In this document: positions 53,529-62,181 of the stretch, piece by piece
Layout: each line of letters opens with the position of its first letter
Position numbering within the stretch: the first letter of the stretch is position 1
From: Phytohabitans flavus
Lineage (GTDB): Bacteria > Actinomycetota > Actinomycetes > Mycobacteriales > Micromonosporaceae
Assembly (NCBI RefSeq): GCF_011764545.1
Contig: NZ_AP022870.1
Span: forward strand, 4,758,001-4,822,000
Length of the DNA: 64,000 nucleotides
Reading direction: 5' to 3'
Program-made: the position numbers and the translations under genes
Notes under the pieces: generated by a model
Databases searched by the model: none
What the model was told of the DNA's origin: nothing
Seen by the model: only the letters and a program-made list of their open reading frames with translations

Positions 53529-54594
53529 GGCGGGCGTTCGGCGCCGCCGCGGCGGTCACACTGGCCGCCGCGGGCATCGCCACGGGGTATGCCGTGGTGA
53601 CCCAGCCTCGGGCGGCCAGCAGCACGGATCCGGTGCCCACCGGTACCGCGCCGGTGACCCGGGGCTCGGTGAGCCAGCGGGTGCGGATCCCCGGCACGTA
53701 CGGCTTCGACGGGTCCTACTCGGTCGTGCACCAGGGCCCGCTGGGCATCCTGACCCGCGCCGCCGCACCGGGCTCCACAGTGGATCGCGGTGCTGAGCTG
53801 TACACAGTGGACGGCAGGCCGGCGCGGCTGCTCTTCGGGGCCACGCCGGCGTACCGGGCGTTCGAGTCCGGCATGACCGACGGCCCCGACGTCAAGCAAC
53901 TGGAGCGCAACCTCGTCGAGCTCGGGCTCGACCCCGGCGTCGGATCACAGTGGACAACCACTTCTCCGCCGCCACGGCGGCCGCGATCCGCCGCTGGGAG
54001 ACGGCGTGGGGCGTGCCGGCCGGGCGCCGGACCGGAGCGCTGGCGCTGGGCCAGGTCGTATTCCTGCCGGGCGCGCTGCGGGTGGGCGAGGCAGCCGCCA
54101 CGGTCGGCACGGCGGTCGGCCCGAACCAGCCGGTGCTCGCCGCCACCTCGACCACCAGGGTCGTCACCGCGCCGGTCACCGCCGACCGGCAGGGCTCGGT
54201 GAAGGTGGGCGACCCGGTGACGGTCACGCTGCCCGGCGCCAAACCGCTGGACGGTACGGTGCTCCGGATCGGCCGCGTCGCCACCACCCCGCAGGAGACT
54301 GGCGACGGGCGCCCGGCCGGCCCGGCCACCGTGACCGTGGTGATCACGGTGCCGCGCGGCGCGCCAGACCTGGACCAGGCCCCCGCGCAGGTGTCGATCG
54401 CGACCGCCGTACGCGAGGACGTGCTGCTCGTACCGATCGCGGCCCTGCTGGCGAAGCCGGGCGGCGGCTACCGGCTGCGGCTCTCCACCGGCGCGTACGC
54501 GGACGTCGACCCCGGCATCTTCGACGACGCCACGGGCAAGGTCGAGGTGGCCGGCGGGCTCACGGTGGGCGACCTCGTGGAGGTGCCGGAGTGA
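53525..54594 (+). pseudogene. Efflux adaptor (HlyD/peptidoglycan-binding type) with one frame break
   Basis: From the GTG 53525: a signal anchor (AAAAVTLAAAGIATGYAV), then TAPVTRGSVSQRVRIPGTYGFDG and a PG-binding-like stretch MTDGPDVKQLERNLVELGLDPG. The frame shifts near 53941 (one G lost), then continues VDNHFSAATAAAIRRWETAWG, the HlyD-like region and VREDVLLVPIAALLAKPGGGYRL to LTVGDLVEVPE. Read through it is about 356 residues. It links the MacB-type transporter to the cell wall or substrate. Overlaps both neighbours. Confidence 0.82.
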
Positions 54595-55280
54595 CGCCGG
54601 TGCTGGAGCTCGCGGACGTGCACAAGCGGTACCCGGGCAGCCCGCCCGTCGACTCTATCCGCGGCGTCACGCTCACCATCCACAGTGGAGAGCTGGTGGC
54701 CGTGGTCGGCCCGTCCGGCTCGGGCAAGACCACACTGCTCAACCTCGCGGCCGGCCTCGACCGGCCCACCTCCGGCTCGGTGCGCATCGCCGGCCAGGCA
54801 ATCGAGCGCCTCTCCGACCGGCGGTTGTCCGGCCTGCGCGCGTACCGGCTCGGTGTGGTGTTCCAGCAGTTCTTCCTGCTCGACCACGCGACCGCCCGGG
54901 ACAACGTCGCCGCCGGGCTGCTCTACCGAGGGGTTCCGGCGGGACAGCGCCGCCGCGCCGCCGACGAGACGCTGGAGCGGGTCGGGCTCGCACACCGGGC
55001 CGGGCACGAGGCGCGCAAGCTCTCCGGCGGCGAACGGCAGCGGGTGGCGATCGCGCGGGCGCTGGTGGGACGGCCGGCGGTCGTACTCGCCGATGAGCCC
55101 ACCGGCAACCTCGACTCGGCCACCGGCGCGGAGATCCTGGCGTTGCTGCGCGAGCTGAACGCGGCCGGCACGACCCTCGTCGTCATCACGCACGACTCCG
55201 ACGTGGCGGCCGCGATGCGGCGCCGGATCGAGCTGCGCGACGGGTACGTGGTCCGGGACGTGCTGGGGAGTGGCGCGTGA
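54591..55280 (+). CDS. ABC transporter ATP-binding protein, MacB/LolD type
   Basis: 229 residues from the GTG 54591. Walker A GPSGSGKTT, Q-loop VFQQFFLLDHAT, signature LSGGERQRVAIARAL, Walker B VVLADEPTGNLDS and H-loop VITHDSD are all present. The DEPTGNLDS form is typical of MacB/FtsE/LolD ATPases that drive mechanotransmission exporters. Part of the lipoprotein-adaptor-ATPase-permease operon. Confidence 0.95.
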   Translation: MTPVLELADVHKRYPGSPPVDSIRGVTLTIHSGELVAVVGPSGSGKTTLLNLAAGLDRPTSGSVRIAGQAIERLSDRRLSGLRAYRLGVVFQQFFLLDHATARDNVAAGLLYRGVPAGQRRRAADETLERVGLAHRAGHEARKLSGGERQRVAIARALVGRPAVVLADEPTGNLDSATGAEILALLRELNAAGTTLVVITHDSDVAAAMRRRIELRDGYVVRDVLGSGA

Positions 55281-56468
55281 ACCCGTACTCCAAGCTCCGC
55301 GCGGCCGACCTCCTGCCGGTCGCCACGGTCGGCCTGCGCAACCGTCCCGCTCGGGCCGCGCTCTCCGTACTGGGCGTCGCGATCGGAATCGCCGCGGTCG
55401 TGGCGGTGCTCGGCATCACCCGGTCCAGCCAGGCCGACGTGCTGGCCCGCATCGACCGGCTCGGCACCAACCTGCTGACCGTCGTAAACGGCCGGGCCAT
55501 CGGCGGCCAAGAGGCACAACTACCGCAGACCGCACCGGCGTCGATCGCGCGTACCGAGGCGGTGCTCGCGACCGCACCCACCGCGGAGCTGGACCGGGCG
55601 GCGGTGTACCGCAGCGACCGCATGCCCGCCTACTCCGGGGCGGCCTCGCCGTGCGCGCCTGCGACGAGCGGCTACTGTCCACACTGGACGCCACGCTGGC
55701 GCACGGCGCGTTCCTCAACGCGGCCACCTCACGCTATCCGGCGGCCGTGCTCGGGTACGAGGCGGCGCGCGCGCTCGGCATCGGCACGGTCACCGGCGAG
55801 CCGAGGATCTGGCTGGGCGGCCGGTGGTACGCGGTGATCGGCATCCTCCACCCGGTCGAGCTCGCTCCGGAAATCGACCGGGCCGCGCTGATCGGCTTCG
55901 AGATGGCGGCCGAGGACTTCCGGTACGACGGCCATCCGAGCCGCATCTACGTGCGGGCGGATACGGCGAGCACCGCCGAGGTGGCCCGGATGCTGCCCCG
56001 CGCCACCGATCCGGAGTCCCCGGCCAAGTCGACGTCAGCCGCCCCTCAGACGCACTCTCCGCCCGGCTCGTGGTCGGCGACACGATCTCCGCGCTCTTCC
56101 TCGGCCTGGGCGCGGTGGGCCTGCTGATCGGCGGCATCGGCATCGCCAACGTCATGATTATCTCGGTACTGGAACGCCGCAACGAGATCGGCCTACGCCG
56201 AGCACTCGGCGCGGCCCGCCGGCACGTGGCAGCCCAGTTCGTGGTCGAGTCGCTCCTGCTCGGCACCGCGGGCGGCGCGGCTGGGGTGCTGCTGGGCGCG
56301 CTAGCCACGTACCTGCTGGCCTACCAACGCGGCTGGCAACCGCTGATCCCACCACTCGCCGTCGGCGCCGGCCTCGTCGCGGCAATCACGATCGGCGCGG
56401 TGGCCGGCCTCTACCCAGCCCTCCGGGCCGCCCGCCTGGCCCCGACCGACGCCCTACGCACAAGCTGA
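55277..56468 (+). pseudogene. MacB-type ABC permease with two frame breaks
   Basis: From the GTG 55277: LLPVATVGLRNRPARAALSVLGVAIGIAAVVAVLGI (first helix), the outside domain, a shift near 55638 to GGLAVRACDERLLSTLDATL and VLGYEAARALGI, and a second shift near 56021 to the three C-terminal helices (LFLGLGAVGLLIGGIGIANVM, LLGTAGGAAGVLLGALATYL, AAITIGAVAGLYPALRAARL). Each fits loss of one G or C. Read through it is about 397 residues, a full FtsX-fold permease. Likely exports a peptide or lipid. Confidence 0.85.
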
Positions 56469-56479
56469 GAGCCATCTGT

Positions 56480-56624
56480 CCACTTTAGAGAGCTACCGCG
56501 ATGTCCGCGGCCTCACCCCGGCCACGCCGGCCGGCTTTGGTTGTGAACCGCGGAGGGTGAGGCCGCGGGAGCAGCGGTCCGGACCACCGCGGACATCGCG
56601 GTAGCTCAAATCTCCATAGTGGAC
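56480..56624. repeat. Dispersed repeat site G: short M1 and reversed full M1
   Basis: No gene lies in 56469-56660. The left M1 (56488 to about 56518) follows the MacB gene but lacks its middle: GATGTCCGCGG runs straight into CCTCACCCCG, as if recombined at the CCGCGG repeated in M1. The right M1 (56610 back to about 56540, minus strand) is full length and follows the araC stop. TGTCCACTT (56478-56486) and AGTGGACTG (56618-56626) bound the site like inverted ends. Confidence 0.83.
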
Positions 56625-56660
56625 TGAATCCACCGAGAGAGCCGCGGACAGACCTTGACC

Positions 56661-57617
56661 CTACGACGGCGGTCTCGTCCGGCCTGGTGGGTCGTTTCGG
56701 TAGCGGCCGGGTGGGATGCCGTACTCGCGCTTGAACGCGTTTGAGAAGGCGAACTGTGAGCTGTAGCCCACCAAGCGGGATACCGCGTCCAGCGGCAGGT
56801 CGGACTCGCGCAGTAGCCGTGCGGCGCGGGTCATGCGCCACCAGGTGAGGTACGACAGCGGGGGCTGGCCGACGGTCGTGGTGAAGCGCCGGGCGAAGGC
56901 GGCGCGGGACAGCGCGGCCTTCCCGGCGAGTGCGTCCACTGTCCACGGTGCGTCGGGCTGGCGGTGGATGGCGTCGAGCGCGGCGCTGACCGCAGTGTCG
57001 TGGAGGGCGGCGGCCCAGCCGGTGCGCGGCGAGCCGTGTGGCTGGGTGCTGTACCAGGCGCGCAGGATGTGCAGCAGCAGGATGTCGAGCAGTGCCGGCA
57101 CCATCGCGTCCGCACCGTGCTGCCGTGTCTCCAGCTCGGCGCCGAGCAGGTCCACGGCGGTACGCAGGCCGTGGTGCCGGGCGGGCAGGTGTAGGACCTC
57201 GGGCAGCGCGGCCACCAGCGGGTGCGGGCGGCTCTGGTCCATCCGGTACATGCCGCAGATGAGCACCGCCGGGCTGGCGGTCGCCCCGTCCGCTGGCGTG
57301 TCCGGGCCGAGCAGGACGGGCCGCTCGGGTGGCCAGTCGTCGAAGTCGTGCCCGTCGTCGAGGTCGAGCAGCGCCGTGTGCGGGCTGTCGGCCAAGGCGT
57401 GACCCCGGCCGCGCGGCAGCAGCACGACGTCGCCGACGCCCAGCGCGAGTGGCTCCCCGGCCGGCGGGATCAGCCAGCAGCCGCCCTGGAGCACGACGTG
57501 GAACCCGGCGCCGGGCACCGGCGGGTACCGGCGACCCCACGGCGCCCGGCACTCCACCCGGAACGACCGCGGCTGGCCCGTGCGCATCGCTGCGACGGCC
57601 GGGCTCAGCAGATCCAT
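56661..57617 (-). CDS. AraC-family regulator with cupin-type sensor
   Basis: 318 residues. The N-terminal half is a cupin_6-type ligand domain (FHVVLQGGCWLIPPAG, VGDVVLLPRGRGHAL). The C-terminal half has two helix-turn-helices: WTVDALAGKAALSRAAFARRFTTTVGQPPLSYLTWWRMTRAARLL and LPLDAVSRLVGYSSQFAFSNAFKREYGIPPGRYR. It is divergent from the FMN reductase/dehydratase pair, its likely targets. Ends at repeat site G. Confidence 0.92.
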   Translation of the reverse strand: MDLLSPAVAAMRTGQPRSFRVECRAPWGRRYPPVPGAGFHVVLQGGCWLIPPAGEPLALGVGDVVLLPRGRGHALADSPHTALLDLDDGHDFDDWPPERPVLLGPDTPADGATASPAVLICGMYRMDQSRPHPLVAALPEVLHLPARHHGLRTAVDLLGAELETRQHGADAMVPALLDILLLHILRAWYSTQPHGSPRTGWAAALHDTAVSAALDAIHRQPDAPWTVDALAGKAALSRAAFARRFTTTVGQPPLSYLTWWRMTRAARLLRESDLPLDAVSRLVGYSSQFAFSNAFKREYGIPPGRYRNDPPGRTRPPS

Positions 57618-57728
57618 GTCGCCACCCTATCCAGCGTCTCGCCGTGAATCGGCTGCGAGACGATCGCGTATAGCTTGCGGCGTTCCGCGCATTGATGCGC
57701 TCGGGCGGTGATCCCTACGGTCAGAGGC

Positions 57729-58313
57729 ATGACTGCTATCGGGATCATCGTCGGCAGCACCCGGCCGGGCGGCGTCGGCACGGACGTCGGGCGCTGGGTG
57801 CACGAGATCGCGTCGCTTCGCGGCGACGCCACGTTCGAGCTCCTGGATCTGCGCGAGTTCGACCTACCGCTGCTCGACGAGCCGGTGCCCGCCGCCGCGG
57901 CATCCGGTGCCTACAGCAAGCCGCACACCCGCCGCTGGGCGGAAAAGGTGGCCTCGTTCGACGGCTATGTGTTCGTCACGCCGGAGTACAACCACTCCGT
58001 CCCGGCCGCGCTGAAGAACGCGATCGACTACCTCTACCCCGAGTGGCACCACAAAGCTGCCGGGTTCGTGGGGTACGGGGTTGACGGCGGTGTGCGCGCC
58101 ATGGAGCACCTGCGGCAGGTGATGGGCCAGATCCGGATAGCCGCGGTCAGCGCTTATGTGCCGCTGTCGCTGTACACCGACTTCGTCGAGTTCGCCAAGT
58201 TTTCCCCCGCGCCCCAGCGCGCCGAAGCCGTCGGCACGATGCTGGCGGACCTGATCGCGTGGAGCGACGCACTGCGCGCCGTACGGTCCGGCGGGCCGCG
58301 TGTGGAAGATTGA
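57729..58313 (+). CDS. NADPH-dependent FMN reductase
   Basis: 194 residues, flavodoxin-like. The FMN phosphate loop is IIVGSTRPGGVG and the isoalloxazine motif is VFVTPEYNHSVPAALKNAIDYL, both as in the FMN_red family. Such enzymes reduce flavins, quinones or chromate in the cytoplasm. ATG 57729 sits just after CAGAGG; a GTG at 57708 is possible. It is the first gene after the divergent AraC regulator and lies 4 bases before the dehydratase start. Confidence 0.9.
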   Translation: MTAIGIIVGSTRPGGVGTDVGRWVHEIASLRGDATFELLDLREFDLPLLDEPVPAAAASGAYSKPHTRRWAEKVASFDGYVFVTPEYNHSVPAALKNAIDYLYPEWHHKAAGFVGYGVDGGVRAMEHLRQVMGQIRIAAVSAYVPLSLYTDFVEFAKFSPAPQRAEAVGTMLADLIAWSDALRAVRSGGPRVED

Positions 58314-58317
58314 CGGC

Positions 58318-59343
58318 GTGAGCGAGCTCGATGGCGTCCGGCTGCGGCTCGATCGCATCCGGGACGCGGTGGACGTGATCGACCCCGTGTTCCTCGATAC
58401 GCCGGCGTTGCCGGCCGCGTCGCTCGGTGAGCTGCTCGGGTGTTCGCTGACGCTCAAGGTCGAGACGCTCAACCCGGTCCGCTGCTTCAAGGGGCGGGGC
58501 ACGGAGACCGTGGCCGCGCAGGCCCGAGCGGCGGGCGTGTCGCGGATGGTCTGCGCGAGTGCCGGCAACCTGGGACAGGCCCTGGCATACAGCGGTGCCC
58601 GCCACGGCATCGCGGTCACCGTCGTCGCGGGCCACACCGCCAGCCCGCTCAAGCTGCGCCAGATCGCCAGCCTCGGCGCGACCGTCGAGCTCGCGGGCAA
58701 GGACATCGAGGATGCCCGCATCCGCGCGCGGGAGCTGGTCGCCGAGCAAGGGGCGTACCTCGTGGAGGACAGCCTCGACCTCGCGACGTGTGAGGGTGCG
58801 GCCACCGCCGGTCTGGAGCTGCTGCGGGACGTCCCGGGGCTGGACGTCGTGCTCGTCGCGCTGGGCGGCGGCGCGCTGGCCAGCGGCGTCGGCTACGTCG
58901 CGCGCGCACTCGGCGGCGGCGTGGAGGTGATCGGCATCCAGCCGCTGGGCGCGCCCGCGATGGCGCGCTCGTGGCAGCGGCGGACGGTGGTCGAGACCGA
59001 CTCCATCGACACGATCGCCGACGGCGTGGCGGGACGCTGCCCGATTCCAGAGGTACTCGAAGATCTGCTGGTCGTGCTCGACGGCGTGGCACTCGTCCGG
59101 GAGGAATCGATCAAGGACGGCATGCGCCTGCTCTACGAGCACGCCGGTCTCGTCGTCGAGCCCTCGGCCGCCCTTGGCATCGCCGCGCTGCTGGAAGAAC
59201 CCGAGCGGTTCGCGGGGCGGCGCGTGGCCACGATCATCTGCGGCAGCAACGTGGTCCCGGCCGACCACGCACGCTGGGTGCTCGAAGCTGTGGCGCAGGG
59301 CGCGGCCAGGGTTAGCCGAGGAACGACAGCAGCCGCGCGGTGA
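58318..59343 (+). CDS. PLP-dependent threonine/serine dehydratase-like enzyme
   Basis: 341 residues, fold type II. The PLP lysine is in PVRCFKGRG (K58), the substrate loop is SAGNLGQAL, and the phosphate-binding glycines are ALGGGALASGVGYV. The end has ICGSNV. No C-terminal ACT domain, so it is the catabolic or non-allosteric kind. It removes ammonia from threonine or serine, or acts on a related substrate. GTG 58318 has GGAAG nine bases before it. It overlaps the convergent hydrolase by 32 bases. Confidence 0.87.
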   Translation: MSELDGVRLRLDRIRDAVDVIDPVFLDTPALPAASLGELLGCSLTLKVETLNPVRCFKGRGTETVAAQARAAGVSRMVCASAGNLGQALAYSGARHGIAVTVVAGHTASPLKLRQIASLGATVELAGKDIEDARIRARELVAEQGAYLVEDSLDLATCEGAATAGLELLRDVPGLDVVLVALGGGALASGVGYVARALGGGVEVIGIQPLGAPAMARSWQRRTVVETDSIDTIADGVAGRCPIPEVLEDLLVVLDGVALVREESIKDGMRLLYEHAGLVVEPSAALGIAALLEEPERFAGRRVATIICGSNVVPADHARWVLEAVAQGAARVSRGTTAAAR

Positions 59344-60181
59344 GTTCGGCCGGCTGCTCCTCGAAGATCCAGTGACCGGAGTCCTCGATGACACCGCCGC
59401 TCACCGTCGTGGCGTATTGGGCGGCCTGGCTTGGTACCGCCTCCGCGAGGCTGGCGCGGGCGCCGAGGGCGAGCACCGGCATGGCGAGTTTCGTCTTGGC
59501 GTACTCGGCGTTGTCGGCGATGTCCTGCGGGAAGGCCCGGAAGTATTCGAAGCTGGCCCGCAGGTGAGCGTCATCCCGCAGGTGCCGGGCGTACTCGTCG
59601 ACAGCGTCGCCGCCGATGCTGGTGCCCTGGACCCGCATCGAATCGGTGAACCGCTCCACCCAAAGGGCCTCCCGACCGCTCACGAGCTGTTCGGGCAGCC
59701 CGTTCGGGAGGCTGAAGAAGCCGAAGTTCCACGCGCCCGGCCCGTGCGGTGTCAGTGACGGCGCCTGGTACAGGCTCTGGTCCGGGATGGGCGCCTCGGT
59801 GAGCACGAGCTTGCTCACCTGGTCGTGGTAGGCGGCGGCGTACGCGTAGGCGACCATCGTGCCGATGTCATGGCCGACCAGGCTGACCTCGCGTTCCAAG
59901 CCAAGCTGCCCGAGCAGGCCGTACACGTCGCTGGCGAGTGTCTTCTTGTCGTAGCCACCGGCCGGGGCGTCACTGCCGCCGGCGCCCCGCAGGTCGGGCG
60001 CGATCACCGTGTAGTGCTTGGCGAGCTCCGGCAGCACCTTCCGCCACATGTACCACGTTTGCGGATAGCCGTGCAGCAGCACCAACGTGCTGCCCCGACC
60101 CCCGCGGATGTAGTTGATCGTGACGTCGCCGACCCGTGCGGTCTGCTCGGTGAACGACTCCGGAACCCGCTCGCCACTCAT
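59312..60181 (-). CDS. Epoxide hydrolase/haloacetate dehalogenase-like alpha/beta hydrolase
   Basis: 289 residues. HGYP oxyanion motif (37-40), nucleophile elbow LVGHDIGTMVAYAYA with Asp105, cap domain after about 130, and late His in EDSGHWIFEEQP. An Asp nucleophile marks epoxide hydrolases and dehalogenases rather than esterases. Soluble cytoplasmic enzyme; the substrate is unknown. Divergent from the arsR operon at 60282. Confidence 0.88.
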   Translation of the reverse strand: MSGERVPESFTEQTARVGDVTINYIRGGRGSTLVLLHGYPQTWYMWRKVLPELAKHYTVIAPDLRGAGGSDAPAGGYDKKTLASDVYGLLGQLGLEREVSLVGHDIGTMVAYAYAAAYHDQVSKLVLTEAPIPDQSLYQAPSLTPHGPGAWNFGFFSLPNGLPEQLVSGREALWVERFTDSMRVQGTSIGGDAVDEYARHLRDDAHLRASFEYFRAFPQDIADNAEYAKTKLAMPVLALGARASLAEAVPSQAAQYATTVSGGVIEDSGHWIFEEQPAELTARLLSFLG

Positions 60182-60281
60182 ACGCGTGGGCTACCCGCCT
60201 CCGGGACCGATACACCTCCTTACCCAGAGATACGCAAAGGGTCATTTGCACAAACGCTTCTTTGCCGATAGCGTCCCGGGC

Positions 60282-60626
60282 GTGACAACCGCTACCGACG
60301 TCGACGACTTGGACGCCGTCTTCGCCGCCCTCAGCCACCGGACCCGCCGGGCGATCGTCACCCGGCTCGCACAGGGCGACGCGACCGTGGGCGAGCTGGC
60401 CGAGCCGTTCGACCTGACGCCCCAGGCCATCTCCCACCACGTGGGCATCCTTCGGCGCTGCCGGCTGGTCCTCCAGCGGGTGGACGGCCAGCGACGACCG
60501 TGCCGGCTGAACACGGAGCGCATGCTCGAGCTGAGCGGCTGGATCACCGAGCAGCAGCGCGAGTGGGAGTCGCGCCTCGACCGGCTCGAGGAGCACCTGG
60601 CGTCGGTGCGGGCGAAGCGGGCATGA
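60282..60626 (+). CDS. ArsR-family regulator
   Basis: 114 residues with a winged helix: VFAALSHRTRRAIVTRLAQGDATVGELAEPFDLTPQAISHHVGILRRCRLVLQRVDGQRR. No metal-binding Cys is visible in the recognition helix region, so the signal is probably not a metal; this subtype is commonly paired with an SRPBCC protein, as here (ATGA overlap). The GTG 60282 lacks a clear ribosome site and may be leaderless. Confidence 0.9.
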   Translation: MTTATDVDDLDAVFAALSHRTRRAIVTRLAQGDATVGELAEPFDLTPQAISHHVGILRRCRLVLQRVDGQRRPCRLNTERMLELSGWITEQQREWESRLDRLEEHLASVRAKRA

Positions 60627-61090
60627 CGGCCGACGTCAGCCTCCACGGCGACCAGCTGATCGCCGCCCGCTACCTCGACGCCGAGCCCGCGCTCGTGTGG
60701 GAGGCGTTCACCACGCCGGAGCACCTGGCCGCGTTCTGGGGTGGCCACCACGCCACAGTCCCGCCCGAGTCGGTGGCCGTCGACCTCCGGGTCGGCGGGA
60801 CGTTCGAGCTGGAGACCCAGGGCGCCGACGGCAGCAGGCGCCCGCTGCGCTTCCGGTACGACGTGGTCGAGCCACCCACGCGCCTGGTGCTGGGCGAGTC
60901 GCGCTCAGGCATCACGACCGAGATCCGCCTCGCGCCGACCGGCACCGGTACCACCGTGGTGGTCCACCAGCGGCGACTGCCGCCCGAGCTGCGCAGCGAG
61001 CAGGCCCGCACCGGTCTCGGCGGGATCCTCGACCGCCTCCACGACGTTGTCGTGGAGCTAGCCAACAACACAACCAACCAGGAGAAGTAG
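60623..61090 (+). CDS. SRPBCC (AHSA1-like) domain protein
   Basis: 155 residues with the START/AHSA1 fold: RYLDAEPALVWEAFTTPEHLAAFWGGHH, LRVGGTFELETQGADG and FRYDVVEPPTRLVLGES. Such proteins bind hydrophobic ligands; pairs with ArsR regulators are common. Overlaps arsR by 4 bases and ends directly at the start of the next gene. Confidence 0.9.
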   Translation: MTADVSLHGDQLIAARYLDAEPALVWEAFTTPEHLAAFWGGHHATVPPESVAVDLRVGGTFELETQGADGSRRPLRFRYDVVEPPTRLVLGESRSGITTEIRLAPTGTGTTVVVHQRRLPPELRSEQARTGLGGILDRLHDVVVELANNTTNQEK

Positions 61091-61441
61091 ATGAGCACGC
61101 AGGAGCAGGTCGTCCACCGGTACATGGACGGCTTCCGGCGCAGCGACCACGACACAATCCTCGGCTGCCTCACCGACGACGTCGTCTGGACGATCCACGG
61201 CTTCCGCACCACTGAGGGCAAGGCCGAGTTCGACAGCGAGATCGAAAACCCCGCGTTCGAAGGCAGCCCCGAGCTCGCCGTCGAACGCACCATCGAGGCC
61301 GGCGACGTCGTCGTGGTCACCGGCACAGGCGTCGGACATCACCGCGAGAATGGCCGCTTCAGGTTCGCGTACAACGACCTGTTCACCTTCCGGGACGGCC
61401 TCATCGCCCAGGTCGACTCCTACGTCATCCCCCTCCCCTAA
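61091..61441 (+). CDS. NTF2/SnoaL-like small protein
   Basis: 116 residues with the NTF2-like cone fold: VVHRYMDGFRRSDHDTILGCLTDDVVWTIHG and FRFAYNDLFTFRDGLIAQVDSYV. It follows the SRPBCC stop with no gap (TAGATG), with AGGAG in the end of that gene. It may bind or turn over the same small molecule. Repeat site H follows after about 30 bp. Confidence 0.88.
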   Translation: MSTQEQVVHRYMDGFRRSDHDTILGCLTDDVVWTIHGFRTTEGKAEFDSEIENPAFEGSPELAVERTIEAGDVVVVTGTGVGHHRENGRFRFAYNDLFTFRDGLIAQVDSYVIPLP

Positions 61442-61472
61442 CCGGGTTTCCAGACAAGTTCAAAGACGGAGA

Positions 61473-61770
61473 TTTGGGCTACCGCGACGTCCGCGGTGGT
61501 CCAGACCGCTGCTCCCGCGGCCTCACCCTCCGCGGTTGGCAAGCTCACCCCAGGTCGTGGTCGGCCGACCGCGACCTTCGCTGCCGCGTCCGCGCTCCGG
61601 CCCAACCTTTGACCTAGCTCGGCGGTTGGGCGGGGTCCGCCCAAAGGCAGACATGTCCCAAAGGGCGCTCGGTTTTGCCTTGATCGACGCTACGACGGGC
61701 GCCGTCTGGTAGATCGTGGTACTTAGTTGCCCCTGGAGGGCAGTTGGATACCACGATCTCTCGCGTGCAC
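61473..61770 (+). repeat. Dispersed repeat site H: M1 plus M2 hairpin
   Basis: No gene lies in 61442-61774. M1 (61473 to about 61537) follows the NTF2 gene in its direction, with a perfect ACCGCG-acgtc-CGCGGT stem. A spacer very like that of site A comes next. M2 (about 61711-61761) has GATCGTGGTA pairing with TACCACGATC around GCCCC/GGGC, and ends close to the merR stop at 61775. Confidence 0.85.
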
Positions 61771-61774
61771 CAAC

Positions 61775-62173
61775 CTATTGACCCGACTCCAGAGGTCTCT
61801 CCACCAGCTCCGCGAGGTGGCCCTGGTAGTTCGGGCAGGTCGCGATGTCCTCGTGCGAGCAGTTCAGCCCGGCCTCGAGCAGGTCGAGTGCCGACCGCAG
61901 TGCCGCCATCCTCGCCTGTAGCGCGCGTTGGTTGCGGCGCAGCACGTCCTTGCGGGCGGCCGGGTCGCGCGCGGCGAGGAACGCCCGGATGTCCGGCAGC
62001 GGCAGGCCGGCCTGCTTCGCGCGCACGATCGACGCCACCCGGAACATGTCGTCGCGGGTGTAGCGGCGCCGGCCGCCCTCGACGCGGGCGGGGCGGAGCA
62101 GGCCCACCGACTCCCAGTGCCGCAGCACGTGCGCCGGCAGGCCGAAGTGGTCGGCCACCTCGCCGATCGTCAT
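61775..62173 (-). CDS. MerR-family regulator
   Basis: 132 residues from the ATG 62173: TIGEVADHFGLPAHVLRHWESVGLLRPARVEGGRRRYTRDD is the MerR winged helix, followed by the dimer coiled coil and two Cys in NCSHEDIATCPNYQGH. An ATG at 62188 is possible but lies inside the palindrome 62182-62201, so the shorter form is more likely. Divergent from the methyltransferase. Confidence 0.87.
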   Translation of the reverse strand: MTIGEVADHFGLPAHVLRHWESVGLLRPARVEGGRRRYTRDDMFRVASIVRAKQAGLPLPDIRAFLAARDPAARKDVLRRNQRALQARMAALRSALDLLEAGLNCSHEDIATCPNYQGHLAELVERPLESGQ

Positions 62174-62181
62174 CGGACTTG

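Noticed and set aside
20723..61770. M1 repeats as integron attC sites (3' of genes, fixed orientation, hairpin)
   Set aside because: There is no integrase, no cassette array, and genes on both strands carry the repeat; the core GTT/AAC boxes of attC are absent.
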